A stretch of 64,000 nucleotides of DNA from SG8-41 sp963699525 (lineage in GTDB: Bacteria > Pseudomonadota > Gammaproteobacteria > Burkholderiales > SG8-41): the NCBI GenBank assembly GCA_963699525.1, contig CAVOUI010000007.1:241121-305120 (forward strand), given 5' to 3'. Shown here piece by piece: positions 35,474-44,731 of this stretch; the first letter of the stretch is position 1; each line of letters starts with the position of its first letter. Position numbers and translations under genes: made by a program. The notes under the pieces were generated by a model. It did not search any database, was not told the DNA's origin, and was given only the letters and a program-made list of their open reading frames with translations.

Positions 35474-35496
35474 CCTTCCCCCCTTGCGGGGGAAGG
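35474..35496 (+). repeat. GC-rich hairpin between dioxygenase and MDR genes
   Basis: CCTTCCCCC pairs with GGGGGAAGG (9 bp, 5-base loop) 10 bases after the dioxygenase stop, followed by CTAGGATGGGGGG. The style resembles the hairpins at 801-836 and 1759-1780, though the sequence differs. It may end or stabilise the dioxygenase transcript. Confidence 0.55.
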
Positions 35497-35526
35497 CTAG
35501 GATGGGGGGTCGGAAGGGCCAAGAAA

Positions 35527-36531
35527 ATGAAGGCAGTCATACTTGAAAAGCACGGCGGACTCGATCAACTGAAGTTCGTGACCGACTTCCCCGATCCGCG
35601 GCCGGTGGAAGGCCACGTCGTGATCCGGGTGAAGGCGACGTCGTTCAACTACCACGACGTCTTCACGGTGCGCGGCATGCCCGGCATCAAGGTGCCGCTG
35701 CCCATGATCATCGGGCTCGACATGGCCGGCGAAATCCTCGAGACCGGGCCGGGAGTGAGCGGCTGGAAGAAAGGCGACCGCGTCTTGGTCAATCCGCTCA
35801 ACAAGCAGAAGGGGTTGATGGGCGAGATGATGCATGGCGGGCTCGCCGAGAAATGCCTGGTCGCGGAGCACCAGTTGATCCGGATGCCGGACCGTGTGAC
35901 CTTCGAGGAAGCGGCCTCGCTACCGGTCGCCTACGGCACGGCTCACCGCATGATCGTCACGCACGACACGATCCGGAAAGGCGACAAGGTCCTGATCCTC
36001 GGCGCGAGCGGGGGCGTCGGCACGGGCTCCGTGCTGCTCGCGAAGCTGCGTGGAGCCGAAGTGATTGCCTGCGCGTCCAGCGCGGACAAGCTCCAGCGTT
36101 TGAAGGACCTCGGAGCCGACCACGTCATCAACTACAAGGAAACCGACTTCTCGAAGTGGGCCGTCGAGAAATACGGCAAGCCGCAGCGCCGGACCTACGA
36201 GGGCGGCGTGGACGTCGTCATCAATTTCACGGGCGGCGACACCTGGGCGCCGACGCTCCGGTGCGTCAAACGCGGTGGCAAGATCCTGGTGTGCGGCGCA
36301 ACCGCCGGCTACGACCCCAAGGAGGACCTGCGCTACATCTGGAGTTTCGAGCTGCAGGTGATTGGCTCCAACAGCTTCTACGACGAGAACCTGAAGGCCC
36401 TGATGGACATGATCCAGAAGGGCGAAATGAAGCCGGTGATCGACGAGGTCCTGCCGCTCGAGCGGGCAGCCGAGGGCCTGCGCATGATCGAGAGCCGCGA
36501 GGTTTTTGGAAAAGTCGTAGTAACGCCGTAA
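35527..36531 (+). CDS. MDR-family NAD(P)-dependent alcohol dehydrogenase/quinone reductase
   Basis: Medium-chain dehydrogenase/reductase, 334 residues. The catalytic GroES-like domain opens the protein (MKAVILEKHGGLDQL, SFNYHDVFTVRGMPG, IIGLDMAGEILETGPGV). The Rossmann part has VLILGASGGVGTGSVLLAK, the NADP-type fingerprint, then GADHVINYKETDF. Structural zinc Cys residues of true alcohol dehydrogenases are missing, which favours a quinone- or enoyl-reductase-like enzyme. The stop overlaps the ATG of the acyl-CoA ligase (TAATG), so they are coupled. Confidence 0.88.
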   Translation: MKAVILEKHGGLDQLKFVTDFPDPRPVEGHVVIRVKATSFNYHDVFTVRGMPGIKVPLPMIIGLDMAGEILETGPGVSGWKKGDRVLVNPLNKQKGLMGEMMHGGLAEKCLVAEHQLIRMPDRVTFEEAASLPVAYGTAHRMIVTHDTIRKGDKVLILGASGGVGTGSVLLAKLRGAEVIACASSADKLQRLKDLGADHVINYKETDFSKWAVEKYGKPQRRTYEGGVDVVINFTGGDTWAPTLRCVKRGGKILVCGATAGYDPKEDLRYIWSFELQVIGSNSFYDENLKALMDMIQKGEMKPVIDEVLPLERAAEGLRMIESREVFGKVVVTP

Positions 36532-38089
36532 TGGCAATAGCCAGGCCAGAGCCGCGCGGATACCCGGGCAACCTGGGGCTGCTGTTCGCCGAGCACGCGC
36601 AGTCCGACCGGGCCGCGATCATCGAGCTGCGCGACCCGAAGCAGCCGCGGCACGGTGAGCTTTCGCGACCTGGATGCGGGCTGCAACGCGGCAGCACGAG
36701 GACTCGTGCGGGCGGGACTCAAGGCGGGCGAGCGTGTCGGCATACTCTCGCTCAACTCCGCCGACTTCGTGACGACTCTCCTCGGCGCGATGCGCGCGGG
36801 CAGTGGTGCCGGTGCCGATCAACGTCAAGCTTGCCGCGGAGACCGTCGCCTATATCGTCCGCGACTGCGGCGCGCGAATCGTCTTCCTGGAGCGCGAGTT
36901 ACGCCGGTTATGCCCCGCGGGCCCGCGCGTGATCGAGTACGGCACCGAGTTCGGGCGCTTCCTCGATCCGGGACCTTTCAAAGCCTTCGAGCCAACGCCG
37001 GACTCGGTCGCAATCCAGCCCTACACCTCGGGCTCGACCGGGCGTCCCAAGGGGGTGCTGCTCAGCCACTACGGCCAGAACTGGAGCCGGCGCATCCTTG
37101 CCCACACGCGCGGCACGACCGAGAAGGATGTCATCCTCGTGGCAGCGCCGCTTTATCACAAGAACGCTCTGAATGCGATCAAGCAAGGACTCACCGCTGG
37201 CGCGACGCTGCCGTTGCTGCCCCAATTCGATATCGAGCGATACATCGACGCAATCGGGCGCTTTCGCTGCACGGTCATCTCCGGCGTGCCCACGATGATG
37301 GCGATGATGCTCACGCGCAAGGACGAGCTCGCGCGGATCGACACGACATCGGTGCGCACGATCATGATGGGCTCCGCGCCGTCTTCGCCGCAGCTCATCA
37401 AGGAGCTCCGAGCGACGTTTCCGAACGCCGAGCCGCTCGTGGTCTACGGCGTGACCGAAGGCGGGCCGGTGCCGCTTGGGCCGCACCCGGAAGGCAAGCC
37501 GCGTCCGCTGGGCTCGCTCGGGGTTCCCTACTCCGGCACCGAAGCGAAGCTCGTCGGAGGCCCGAGCCCAGACGAAGGCGAGCTGGCGCTCAGGAATCCA
37601 GGCAACCTCCTCGGCTATCACAACATGCCGGAGGAGACCGCGAATCGGCTGCGCGACGGCTGGTATTACACCGGGGACGTTTGCCGGCGGGATGCGGACG
37701 GTTTTTATTTCTTCGTCGGGCGCACCGACGACATGTTCGTATCAGGAGGGGAGAACATCTATCCCGGAGAAGTCGAGGCCCTGCTCCAGCGCCATCCCGC
37801 CGTGCACCAGGCACTGGTCATGCCGTTCGACCACGAGCTGAAAGGCCAGGTGCCCTACGCCTTCGTCGTGACGCGCGCCGGGGCGACGGTCACGGAGAAC
37901 GAGCTCAAGCAGTTCGCACTGGCGAATGGCCCCGCTTACCAGCACCCGCGGCGCGTGTTTTTTCTGACGGAATTGCCTCTCTCCGGCACCAACAAGATCG
38001 ACCGGGAGCGGCTGCGGCAGGGGGTCACCGAGAGGCGCGAAGCAAAACGGTGTCAGGAACCGTTTTCGCGCGACCGAAAAGGTTCCTGA
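36531..38089 (+). CDS. Acyl-CoA synthetase (AMP-binding), two frameshifts
   Basis: Activates a carboxylic acid to its CoA thioester via an acyl-adenylate. The N-terminus MAIARPEPRGYPGNLGLLFA starts at 36531; extra bases near 36653 and 36801 move coding sense twice (MSFRDLDAGCNAAARGLV, then PVPINVKLAAETVAYIV). After that the frame is clean: P-loop YTSGSTGRPKGVLLSHYG, VYGVTEGG, GWYYTGDVCRRDADGFYFF and VSGGENIYPGEVE. The span is two over a multiple of three, fitting two insertions; about 519 residues. The last ~13 residues and the stop are encoded by the palindrome at 38052-38090. Substrate not determinable. Confidence 0.88.
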
Positions 38090-38090
38090 C
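38052..38090. repeat. Palindrome covering the end of the acyl-CoA ligase gene
   Basis: GTCAGGAACC (38052-38061) and TTTTCG (38063-38068) pair with CGAAAA (38075-38080) and GGTTCCTGAC (38081-38090): a 16-bp stem with one bulged G and a 6-base loop. The ligase stop codon TGA (38087-38089) is inside the right arm. It would terminate or protect both convergent transcripts. As with 25277-25348, its form and place suggest a REP-like element, but its sequence differs. Confidence 0.75.
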
Positions 38091-38106
38091 TCCTTTCTCT
38101 CCGCAT

Positions 38107-39086
38107 TCAGTCGAGCTTGACGCCCAGGCGCTTGCCGATCGCGCCCCACTTCTCCGCGTCGGACTGGATGATCCTGTCGCAAACTCCTCCGGCGTGTTCG
38201 CGACGACTTCCCAGCCCTGCGAAGTGACGGTCTGCCGGACGTCTGGCAGGGTTGCGACCGCGGTGATTTCCTTGTGGAGCCGGTCGACGATGGGCCGCGG
38301 CGTCTTCGCCGGCGCCAGGTAGCCCCACCAGACACTTGTAACGAAGCCAGGCACGCCCGACTCGGCGATGGTGGGCACCTCGGGCATTGCCTCCAGGCGC
38401 CTCGATCCCGAGTGAGCGAGGAGCCGCAGCCGCCCCGCCTGCCAGTGAGGTCTGGACGAGACCAGGTTGGTGAACGTGAACTGGATCTCGTTGCCGAGCA
38501 GCGCCGTGATTACCGGACCGGCACCCTTGTACGGCACATGGATCATTTTGATCCCGGTCATCGAGCTGAATAGCTCGGCATTCAGATGGGGCGTGCTGCC
38601 CGGCCCGGACGAGCCGAAGTTGACTTTGCCCGGATTGGCTTTGGCGTAAGCGATGAACTCCTTCACGGTCTTCGCCGGAACCGCGGGGTGCAGAAACATG
38701 CCCGGCGGCGACGAGATCACCAAGGTGATGGGCGCGAAATCCTTGATCGGGTCGTAGGGCAGCTTGGCGAAAAGCTGCGCGGTCGTCGCGTGGGCCGCTT
38801 GCACCAGAAGCAGCGTATAGCCGTCGGGTGCCGACTTGGCGACGATGTCCCCGCCGACGATGCCGGAACCGGCCGGACGGTTATCCACCACCATCGGCTG
38901 CCCAAGACGATCAGAGAGCCGCGGAGCAAGAAGGCGAGCGAGGACATCACTGCCGCCGCCCGGAGAAAAGGGCACGATGACGCGAATCGGGCGGCTCGGA
39001 TAGTTCGCCGAATTCGACGATACGGCCGTGGCAGAAGCACATGCAACAATCACCAACGCCATCAAATTCGTATGCACTCGACACAT
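38107..39086 (-). CDS. Bug/TctC-family solute-binding protein, frameshifted near C-terminus
   Basis: Periplasmic tripartite-tricarboxylate-type receptor. The ATG at 39086 follows GGAGG by 6 bases. The signal peptide is ALVIVACASATAVSS; family strings are YPSRPIRVIVPFSPGGGSDV, NRPAGSGIVGGDIVAKS, GYTLLLV, YDPIKDFAPITL and VPYKGAGPVITALLG. Near 38177 one base is missing, and the last residues (IIQSDAEKWGAIGKRLGVKLD, split) read in the next frame to 38107. The span is one short of a multiple of three. The next gene leftward is the acyl-CoA ligase; a LysR gene is divergent. Ligand probably a carboxylate. Confidence 0.87.
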
Positions 39087-39258
39087 GGGCCCTCCTCCGG
39101 GTTCCCTCCCGCTGCGCGTGATTTCCACTGACTCGTTCCCCTATCGACGCTCCTCGTGTTCGCCTGCCGTTCAGGAAAGATTCGAAATGATGTTGACACC
39201 GCAAAACCGCCGTTACAATCATCCGCCATTACCAGCTCGTTGAATCGCGGTTAACGGG

Positions 39259-40132
39259 ATGGAACTGCGCGACATCGAATACTTCGCCGTCGTGGCCGAG
39301 CACGGACACCTGGGGCGCGCAGCGGAAGCGCTGGGATTGAGCACGCCGGCGCTCAGCAAGAGCCTGCGCCGGCTGGAAAAAGCGATGCAGGCAAAGCTGG
39401 TCGCTCGAACGCCCAAAGGCGTCGAGCTGACCGCGGAGGGCAACGCGCTTCTGTCTCACGTGCGCCCGCTTCGGTTATCGCTACAGGACGTTGCCCGCAA
39501 GGTCGCCGACCTGAGTCAAGGACGCTCCGGCCATCTTCGGTTCGGTTCCATTCAGGGTCCGGCGGACTACCTGGTCCCGGCCGCCTATGTCGCTTTTTTG
39601 AAGGACGCTCCGAATGTAACGGTGACGATCACCGTGGCAAACGGCCCCACGCTTTTGCCCGCGTTACGCAACGGAGAATTGGATCTGATCCTTGTCAACG
39701 TGGCTGCTACCACCGGACGAAAATATTGTCGCGGAGCCACTGTTTGACGAGGAACTGGTCGTGTACGGCTCCGCCAATCATCGACTGGCTAGGCGCGATC
39801 GCGTGGAAATTGCCGACCTCGCGCAGGAACGATGGGCATTTTCTTCGCTTGACGCCGCGCCAACCAGGTGGTTGTACCACTGTGTTCGAAAACAATGGCC
39901 TCGCCCCTCCGCGCGCTGCCTGGTGACGCTCCCTATCCCTTTCAGGCTACGCGCCATCGCCGATTCCGACCTGTTGGGCTTCTCTCCGAAACGGAGCCTG
40001 CAACAGGCCGCGCCGCCCCTGCGCCTGAAGGAGATACCGGTGAAAGGCCTGTCTTGGACCCGGCCCGTCGGAATTGCCTACCGAAGGAACGCCTATCTGC
40101 CCCCTGCTGCCCGGCGCTTCATCGAAATCTGA
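39259..40132 (+). pseudogene. LysR-family transcriptional regulator, multiple frameshifts
   Basis: The N-terminal winged helix is intact: MELRDIEYFAVVAEHGHLGR, LSTPALSKSLRRLEKAM and ARTPKGVELTAEG. The co-inducer domain begins LRFGSIQGPADYLVP, but coding sense shifts by one near 39715 (DENIVAEPLFDEELVVYG), again near 39881 (VFENNGLAPPRAA) and back near 39919 (VTLPIPFRLRAIADSDLLGF). Net change is one base, matching the 874-nt span. Three indels in one gene could mean real decay, though the number of similar indels nearby points to sequence error. Divergent from the Bug receptor gene it probably controls. Confidence 0.8.
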
Positions 40133-40223
40133 AAACGACGGCGAAGAAGATCGCCGAAGAATCTTAAGCGGTGATGGGTAGTGAACGACCGGACCGATTT
40201 CTAGTGGAGCAGACGCATGAGTG

Positions 40224-40637
40224 ATGAAATCAGCAAGCATTGAAAAACTGCAGCAACTCATCACCCGCGGGCCATTCAACCGCTGGCTCAACTTCACCGT
40301 GCTGAAGGCGGGCGAGGACGGTGTCGAGATCAAGGCCGCGTGGCGCGAGGAGTGGGTCGTGAATCCCGAGCGCCGCTACACGCACGGGGGAATACTCGCC
40401 GCAATCATCGATGTCGCCGCGGACTACGCGATTGCCGCGCAGCTGGGACGCCCGGTTCCGACCATTGATATCCGCGTGGACTATCACAAGGCGGCGATGC
40501 CGGGCGATCTCACCGCGAAAGCGCGCGTCGTGCGCATGGGTAGCCAGTATTCCACCGCCGAGGCGTACCTCTATGACAAGGACGGGACGCTGGTCGCAAG
40601 CGGACGCGGCACCTACTTTACGGCACAGCCTAAGTGA
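40224..40637 (+). CDS. PaaI/YdiI-family hotdog thioesterase
   Basis: A 137-residue hotdog-fold acyl-CoA thioesterase. The active-site region is RRYTHGGILAAIIDVAADYAIA, where HGG..A..D is the family core, and RVDYHKAAMPGDLTAKARVV completes the fold. GTG 40221 and ATG 40224 are adjacent; I chose the ATG. It lies upstream of ubiX, ubiD-like and enoyl-CoA hydratase genes on the same strand, consistent with processing of an acyl-CoA in the same pathway. Confidence 0.87.
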   Translation: MKSASIEKLQQLITRGPFNRWLNFTVLKAGEDGVEIKAAWREEWVVNPERRYTHGGILAAIIDVAADYAIAAQLGRPVPTIDIRVDYHKAAMPGDLTAKARVVRMGSQYSTAEAYLYDKDGTLVASGRGTYFTAQPK

Positions 40638-40678
40638 TCATAGATGGGCACTCAGTGTAGGATAGCGCCTGTAACCCC

Positions 40679-41293
40679 ATGAAAACTTCCAAGAAAACCT
40701 CCGGAGCGCGCAAGAAGCGCCTGATCGTGGCGATGACCGGCGCAACCGGCTCGATCTACGGCGTGCGCATCCTCGAGATGCTGCGCGCGATCGGCGGCTG
40801 GGAGACGCACCTCATCGTCTCCGACGCTGGCGCGTTGAACGCGTGGTACGACCATAAGCTGACGCGCAAGGACCTCGCCAAGCTCGCCGACGTGGTGCAC
40901 AACGTGCGCGACGTCGCAGCATCGATCTCGAGCGGGTCGTTTGTCACCCACGGCATGGTGATCGCGCCGTGCTCGATGAAGACGCTCGCCGCCGTGGCAC
41001 TGGGCTTCTCCGACAATCTCATCTCGCGTGCCGCCGACGTGATCCTCAAGGAGCGCCGGAGACTGGTGCTGATCGTGCGCGAGGCGCCGCTCAACCTTGC
41101 GCACCTGCGCAACATGGTGCAGGTGACGGAAATGGGCGGCGTCGTGTTCCCGCCGGTGCCCGCCTTCTACAGCCACGCGAAGACCGTGGACGACCTGGTC
41201 AATCACACGGTGGGCCGCGTGCTCGATCTCTTCGGCGTCGAGCACAGCCGCATCAAGCGCTGGCAGGGGATGAAGGAGCCTCCCGCCCAATGA
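40679..41293 (+). CDS. ubiX: UbiX flavin prenyltransferase
   Basis: Makes prenylated FMN, the cofactor of UbiD-type decarboxylases. The FMN-binding N-terminus is LIVAMTGATGSIYGVRILEML; VIAPCSMKTLAAVALGFSDN and LVLIVREAPLNLAHLRNM are the family's other signatures. The protein has 204 residues with a short basic lead. Its TGA overlaps the ATG of the UbiD-like gene, so cofactor synthase and decarboxylase are coupled. This could serve ubiquinone synthesis or only the neighbouring decarboxylase; the catabolic surroundings favour the latter. Confidence 0.93.
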   Translation: MKTSKKTSGARKKRLIVAMTGATGSIYGVRILEMLRAIGGWETHLIVSDAGALNAWYDHKLTRKDLAKLADVVHNVRDVAASISSGSFVTHGMVIAPCSMKTLAAVALGFSDNLISRAADVILKERRRLVLIVREAPLNLAHLRNMVQVTEMGGVVFPPVPAFYSHAKTVDDLVNHTVGRVLDLFGVEHSRIKRWQGMKEPPAQ

Positions 41294-42924
41294 AGATGGA
41301 GAAGCCCGACGTCCGGCACGAGAACTTCCGGCAGTTCCTGGAGCGGCTGCGCGCGGAAAAGGAGCTCACCGACGTCCGCCAGCCGGTGGACATCCGCCAC
41401 ATTGCCACGCTGGTGGACCAGGCCGAGTCCGCGCTTCTCTTCCACAACGTCATCGGCTACGACATGCCGGTCGTCTCGGGCATCATCCGCTCGCGCAACC
41501 GCGCCATTCTCTCCATGGGCTGCGCAAGCTACCCGGAAATCGAGCACCGCCTGCAGCAAGGCATCGACCACCCGATTCCGCCCCGCTACGTCGAGACAGC
41601 CCGCCACAAGGAGGTCATCGAGACCGACAGCAAGGTGGATCTGTTCCGCCTGCCGATCCCCATGTCCTCGATCCATGACGGCGGGCCGATGATCACCGCC
41701 GGCGTCGTCATCGCGAAGGACCCGGAGCACGGATTCAACTCCGGCATGTACCGGTTCATGGTGAAGGAGCGGAACCTGACCGGCATCGACATCGTCACGC
41801 CGAACAACATGCGATTGTTCGCACAGCGCGCCACCGAGGCGGGGCGCCCCTGCCCGATCTCGATCTCGATCGGCACCCACCCCTTCGAGATCATGGGCTC
41901 GGGGTTCCGCGCGCCGCTCGGCGTGGACGAGATGGCGATTGCCGGCGGCATCCGCGGCGCGCCGGTCGAGCTCGCCCGGTGCGAGACGATCGACCTGCCC
42001 TGCCTCGCCGACGCCGAGATCGTGCTGGAAGCCGAGATCCTGCCTACGGGCTGGACGCATCCCGAGGGCCGCTTCGGCGAATTCACGCGGCTGATGGGTG
42101 GGCTGCACTGGAACCCGCTGGTGAAGGTGAAGGCCGTGACCCGGCGCAAGGACGCGATCTACTACGCGCTCCACATGCCCTGGGAAAACACCTGGCTCGC
42201 CGCGCCCACGCGCTACACCGCGATCCGCCGCGCCCTCAAGAACGCGGGCGTGCAGGTGAAAGACATCAACGTGACGCTCGGCGGCTGCGGCTTCTGGCAC
42301 GCCATCGTCTCGATCCGGAAGCAGGCGGGCGAAGGCAAGAACGCGCTTCTCGCCGCGCTGACCGCGCAGGACATCAAGCACGTCGTGGTGGTGGACGACG
42401 ACATTGACGTCTTCGACCCGACCGACGTCGAGTGGGCGATCGCGACACGCGTGCAGGGCGACAAGGACGTCATCATCATCCCCGGCGCGCGTGCGAAGCC
42501 GCTCGACCCGAGCCTGCCGGTGACGCCGCCGGGCGTGGTGCCGACGGGCGCCAAGGTGGGCATCGATGCCACCATCGGCGAAGGCATCCCGCGCGAGCGC
42601 TTCGAGCGCATCGCCTATGCCTACGCCGACCGCGCGAAGATCGCGGATTACCTCAAGGGCAAGGCCGATGCCGCGCCGAAGTCCGCCGGCCACGATGACA
42701 AGGTCGCCGCACAGCTCGCCGACCGGATCCTGAAGCTGATCGAAAAGGAGCCGAAGTACTACCAGGAGATCGCCGAGCACTTCGGGGAGTACGAGTTCCA
42801 GGCCGTGGCCCGCGCGATGGGCCGGCTCCATGCCGAGGAGAAGCTGTGGCAGGACGCGCGCGGCCGCGCCTGCCTGCGTGGTTCCGCCTTCGCCGCGAAG
42901 CCACCCAAAACCAGCGACGAGTGA
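41290..42924 (+). CDS. UbiD-family decarboxylase with C-terminal winged-helix-like extension
   Basis: prFMN-dependent (de)carboxylase, 544 residues. Core motifs: SGMYRFMVKERNLTGID, ISISIGTHPFEIMGSG and the catalytic loop THPEGRFGEFTRLMGG with its two Glu. These place it with UbiD/Fdc-like enzymes acting on aromatic or unsaturated acids. Beyond the usual end (about residue 470) there are ~75 extra residues: LADRILKLIEKEPKYYQEIA, then HFGEYEFQAVARAMGRLHAE and EKLWQDARGRACL, the pattern of a winged helix. The start overlaps ubiX. A hydroxyacid dehydrogenase follows 11 bases later. Confidence 0.9.
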   Translation: MKMEKPDVRHENFRQFLERLRAEKELTDVRQPVDIRHIATLVDQAESALLFHNVIGYDMPVVSGIIRSRNRAILSMGCASYPEIEHRLQQGIDHPIPPRYVETARHKEVIETDSKVDLFRLPIPMSSIHDGGPMITAGVVIAKDPEHGFNSGMYRFMVKERNLTGIDIVTPNNMRLFAQRATEAGRPCPISISIGTHPFEIMGSGFRAPLGVDEMAIAGGIRGAPVELARCETIDLPCLADAEIVLEAEILPTGWTHPEGRFGEFTRLMGGLHWNPLVKVKAVTRRKDAIYYALHMPWENTWLAAPTRYTAIRRALKNAGVQVKDINVTLGGCGFWHAIVSIRKQAGEGKNALLAALTAQDIKHVVVVDDDIDVFDPTDVEWAIATRVQGDKDVIIIPGARAKPLDPSLPVTPPGVVPTGAKVGIDATIGEGIPRERFERIAYAYADRAKIADYLKGKADAAPKSAGHDDKVAAQLADRILKLIEKEPKYYQEIAEHFGEYEFQAVARAMGRLHAEEKLWQDARGRACLRGSAFAAKPPKTSDE

Positions 42925-42935
42925 TCTCAGCGGTA

Positions 42936-43928
42936 ATGCCCCGCGACGTCGTCCACCTGCACCTCGAAAGCTTCCGCAAGCGCCCCGCCCTCTTCCATAT
43001 CACCGAAGAACTCTGGAACGCCGCCGCGCGGCGGCACCGGACGCTCGCGAAGCGGCTCCGCGTCACCATCGGCTGGGATGGCGACATTATCGGCGAGGCA
43101 CTGAAGACCGCCGACGCGATGATCAATTCGAATCCGCCGCGGGACGATCTGCGCCGCCGCGCGCCGCGGCTCCGGTGGATACAGACGACCGGCGCGGGGA
43201 TCGACGGCCTGCTGCCGCTCGACTGGCTGCCCCGCGATATCGCGCTCACCAACAATCGCTGGGCGCACGGCCCCAAGGCGGAAGATTCCTGCGCCATGGC
43301 CATCACGCTCCTCAACTCGCGGCTGCCGCAGATGCTGTCCGCCCAGCGCAAACATGCCTGGCAGCCGGTCTATACCACCCCGGTCGCGGGCAAAACGGCG
43401 GTCGTCATCGGCTTCGGCGACCTCGGCCAGGCCGCGGGACGCGCCGCGAAGAAGCTCGGCGCCAGAGTCATCGCCGTCACGCGCAGCGGCAAAGCGGCAC
43501 ACCCGGCCGACGCGGTCTTTCCCGTCAAGAGAATCGACAGCGTGCTGCCCAAGGCCGATTTCCTGATCGTCACGGCGCCGCTCACGCCCGAGACGCGCAA
43601 CCTGCTCAGTCGCGCGCGGCTCGACCTCCTCAAGCCCGAGGCAAGCCTCGTCAACATCGGCCGCTCGCCCGTCGTCGACTACGACGCGCTGCGCGAGAAG
43701 CTTGAGCAAGGCACGCTCGCCGGCGCGGTGCTCGACGTGTTCCAGCCGGAGCCTCTGCCCGCGGACTCGCCGCTGTGGGACACCCCCAACCTCGTGATCA
43801 CGCCGCACGTGAGCTGCGATGACCCGCGCTACATCGACCGGCTGCTCGACACCTGGTTCGAGAATTTCGGGCGCTTTCTCGAGGGCAAGCCGCTGAAGAA
43901 CCGTATCGATCCCCGCCGCGGCTACTGA
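42936..43928 (+). CDS. D-2-hydroxyacid dehydrogenase family protein
   Basis: NAD(P)-dependent oxidoreductase, 330 residues. The catalytic Arg, Glu and His regions are WIQTTGAGIDGL, VIVTAPLTPETRNLLSRARL (two short parts), NIGRSPVVDYDAL and ITPHVSCDDPRY. The nucleotide fold is TAVVIGFGDLGQAAGRAAKKLGA, shortened here. Residue AVTRSGK after the second strand rather than an acidic residue suggests NADP. It overlaps the enoyl-CoA hydratase start (TGATG). It probably reduces a 2-oxo acid in the same pathway. Confidence 0.88.
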   Translation: MPRDVVHLHLESFRKRPALFHITEELWNAAARRHRTLAKRLRVTIGWDGDIIGEALKTADAMINSNPPRDDLRRRAPRLRWIQTTGAGIDGLLPLDWLPRDIALTNNRWAHGPKAEDSCAMAITLLNSRLPQMLSAQRKHAWQPVYTTPVAGKTAVVIGFGDLGQAAGRAAKKLGARVIAVTRSGKAAHPADAVFPVKRIDSVLPKADFLIVTAPLTPETRNLLSRARLDLLKPEASLVNIGRSPVVDYDALREKLEQGTLAGAVLDVFQPEPLPADSPLWDTPNLVITPHVSCDDPRYIDRLLDTWFENFGRFLEGKPLKNRIDPRRGY

Positions 43929-44710
43929 TGAACGTCATGCAGGGACTCGTCCTGACTCGCGTCGAGCGGCGCGCGGAGGGGCGTGTTGCCCACGTCACCG
44001 TCAATAACCCGGACAAGCGCAACGCGCTCGGCATCGCGGGAAAGCAGCAGCTCACGCAGGCCTTCCGGCGACTGGCCGCGGACCCGCAGCTCCGCGTCGC
44101 GGTGCTGACCGGCGCCGGTGAACGGTCCTTCATCGCCGGAGCGGACATCGCGGAGATGGTTGACCTCACGCCGGCCGGGGCGAAGCGGGAGCACACCTGG
44201 ACCCACCGCGCGTGCGAGGCGATCCGCAGGCTTCCGGTCCCGGTCATCGCGCGCATCAACGGTTATTGCTTCGGCGCCGGCATGGAGATCGCCGCCTCGT
44301 GCGACCTGCGCATCGGCGTCACCACCGCCCGCCTGGGCATGCCCGAGGTCCGCTTCGGCATTCCCTCCGGCATGGAAGCGTGCCTGCTGCCCCGGCTCGT
44401 CGGCTGGGGCAAGACCCGCGAGCTCGTCTACACCGGAAATCCGCTGGACGCGGCGGACGCGCACCGGATCGGATTTCTCGAGAAGCTCGTCGAGCCTTCC
44501 GGACTCGACGCCGGAGTCGAGGGCTGGGTTGCGTCGATACTCGCCGCGGGCCCGCGCGCGATCCGGCTGCAGAAGGCGCTGGTGCGCGACTGGGAACGCA
44601 TGACCATCGCGCAGGCCGTGCAGGCCGGCATCCGGGCCTGCGTCGAGGCCCGCCGCACCGATGAGCCGAAGCGGCTCATGGCCGCGTTTCTCGAGCGCAG
44701 GAAGAAGTGA
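43928..44710 (+). CDS. Enoyl-CoA hydratase/isomerase family protein
   Basis: Crotonase-fold enzyme, 260 residues. The oxyanion-hole regions are FIAGADIAEMVDL and NGYCFGAGMEIAASCDLRIG; the Glu-bearing helix is LGMPEVRFGIPSGMEACLLP. ENA-type NNPDKRNALG is present near residue 30. The first catalytic Glu of true hydratases lies in the AGMEIA and MPEVRFGI positions and both are kept. It is the last gene of the ubiX-ubiD-dehydrogenase-hydratase unit; a terminator follows 3 bases after its stop. Confidence 0.9.
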   Translation: MNVMQGLVLTRVERRAEGRVAHVTVNNPDKRNALGIAGKQQLTQAFRRLAADPQLRVAVLTGAGERSFIAGADIAEMVDLTPAGAKREHTWTHRACEAIRRLPVPVIARINGYCFGAGMEIAASCDLRIGVTTARLGMPEVRFGIPSGMEACLLPRLVGWGKTRELVYTGNPLDAADAHRIGFLEKLVEPSGLDAGVEGWVASILAAGPRAIRLQKALVRDWERMTIAQAVQAGIRACVEARRTDEPKRLMAAFLERRKK

Positions 44711-44713
44711 CTT

Positions 44714-44731
44714 CCCCGGTCGGGGGTTTTT
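44714..44731 (+). terminator. Rho-independent terminator after the enoyl-CoA hydratase gene
   Basis: CCCC GGTC GGGG hairpin followed by GTTTTTA, 4 bases after the plus-strand stop. It ends the ubiX-ubiD-hydratase unit and overlaps the stop codon of the convergent Bug receptor gene. Confidence 0.65.

Noticed and set aside
41203..42831. A 542-codon minus-strand open frame opposite the UbiD-like gene
   Set aside because: His/Arg/Asp/Val-rich antisense shadow typical of high-GC genes; the plus-strand UbiD motifs are unambiguous.
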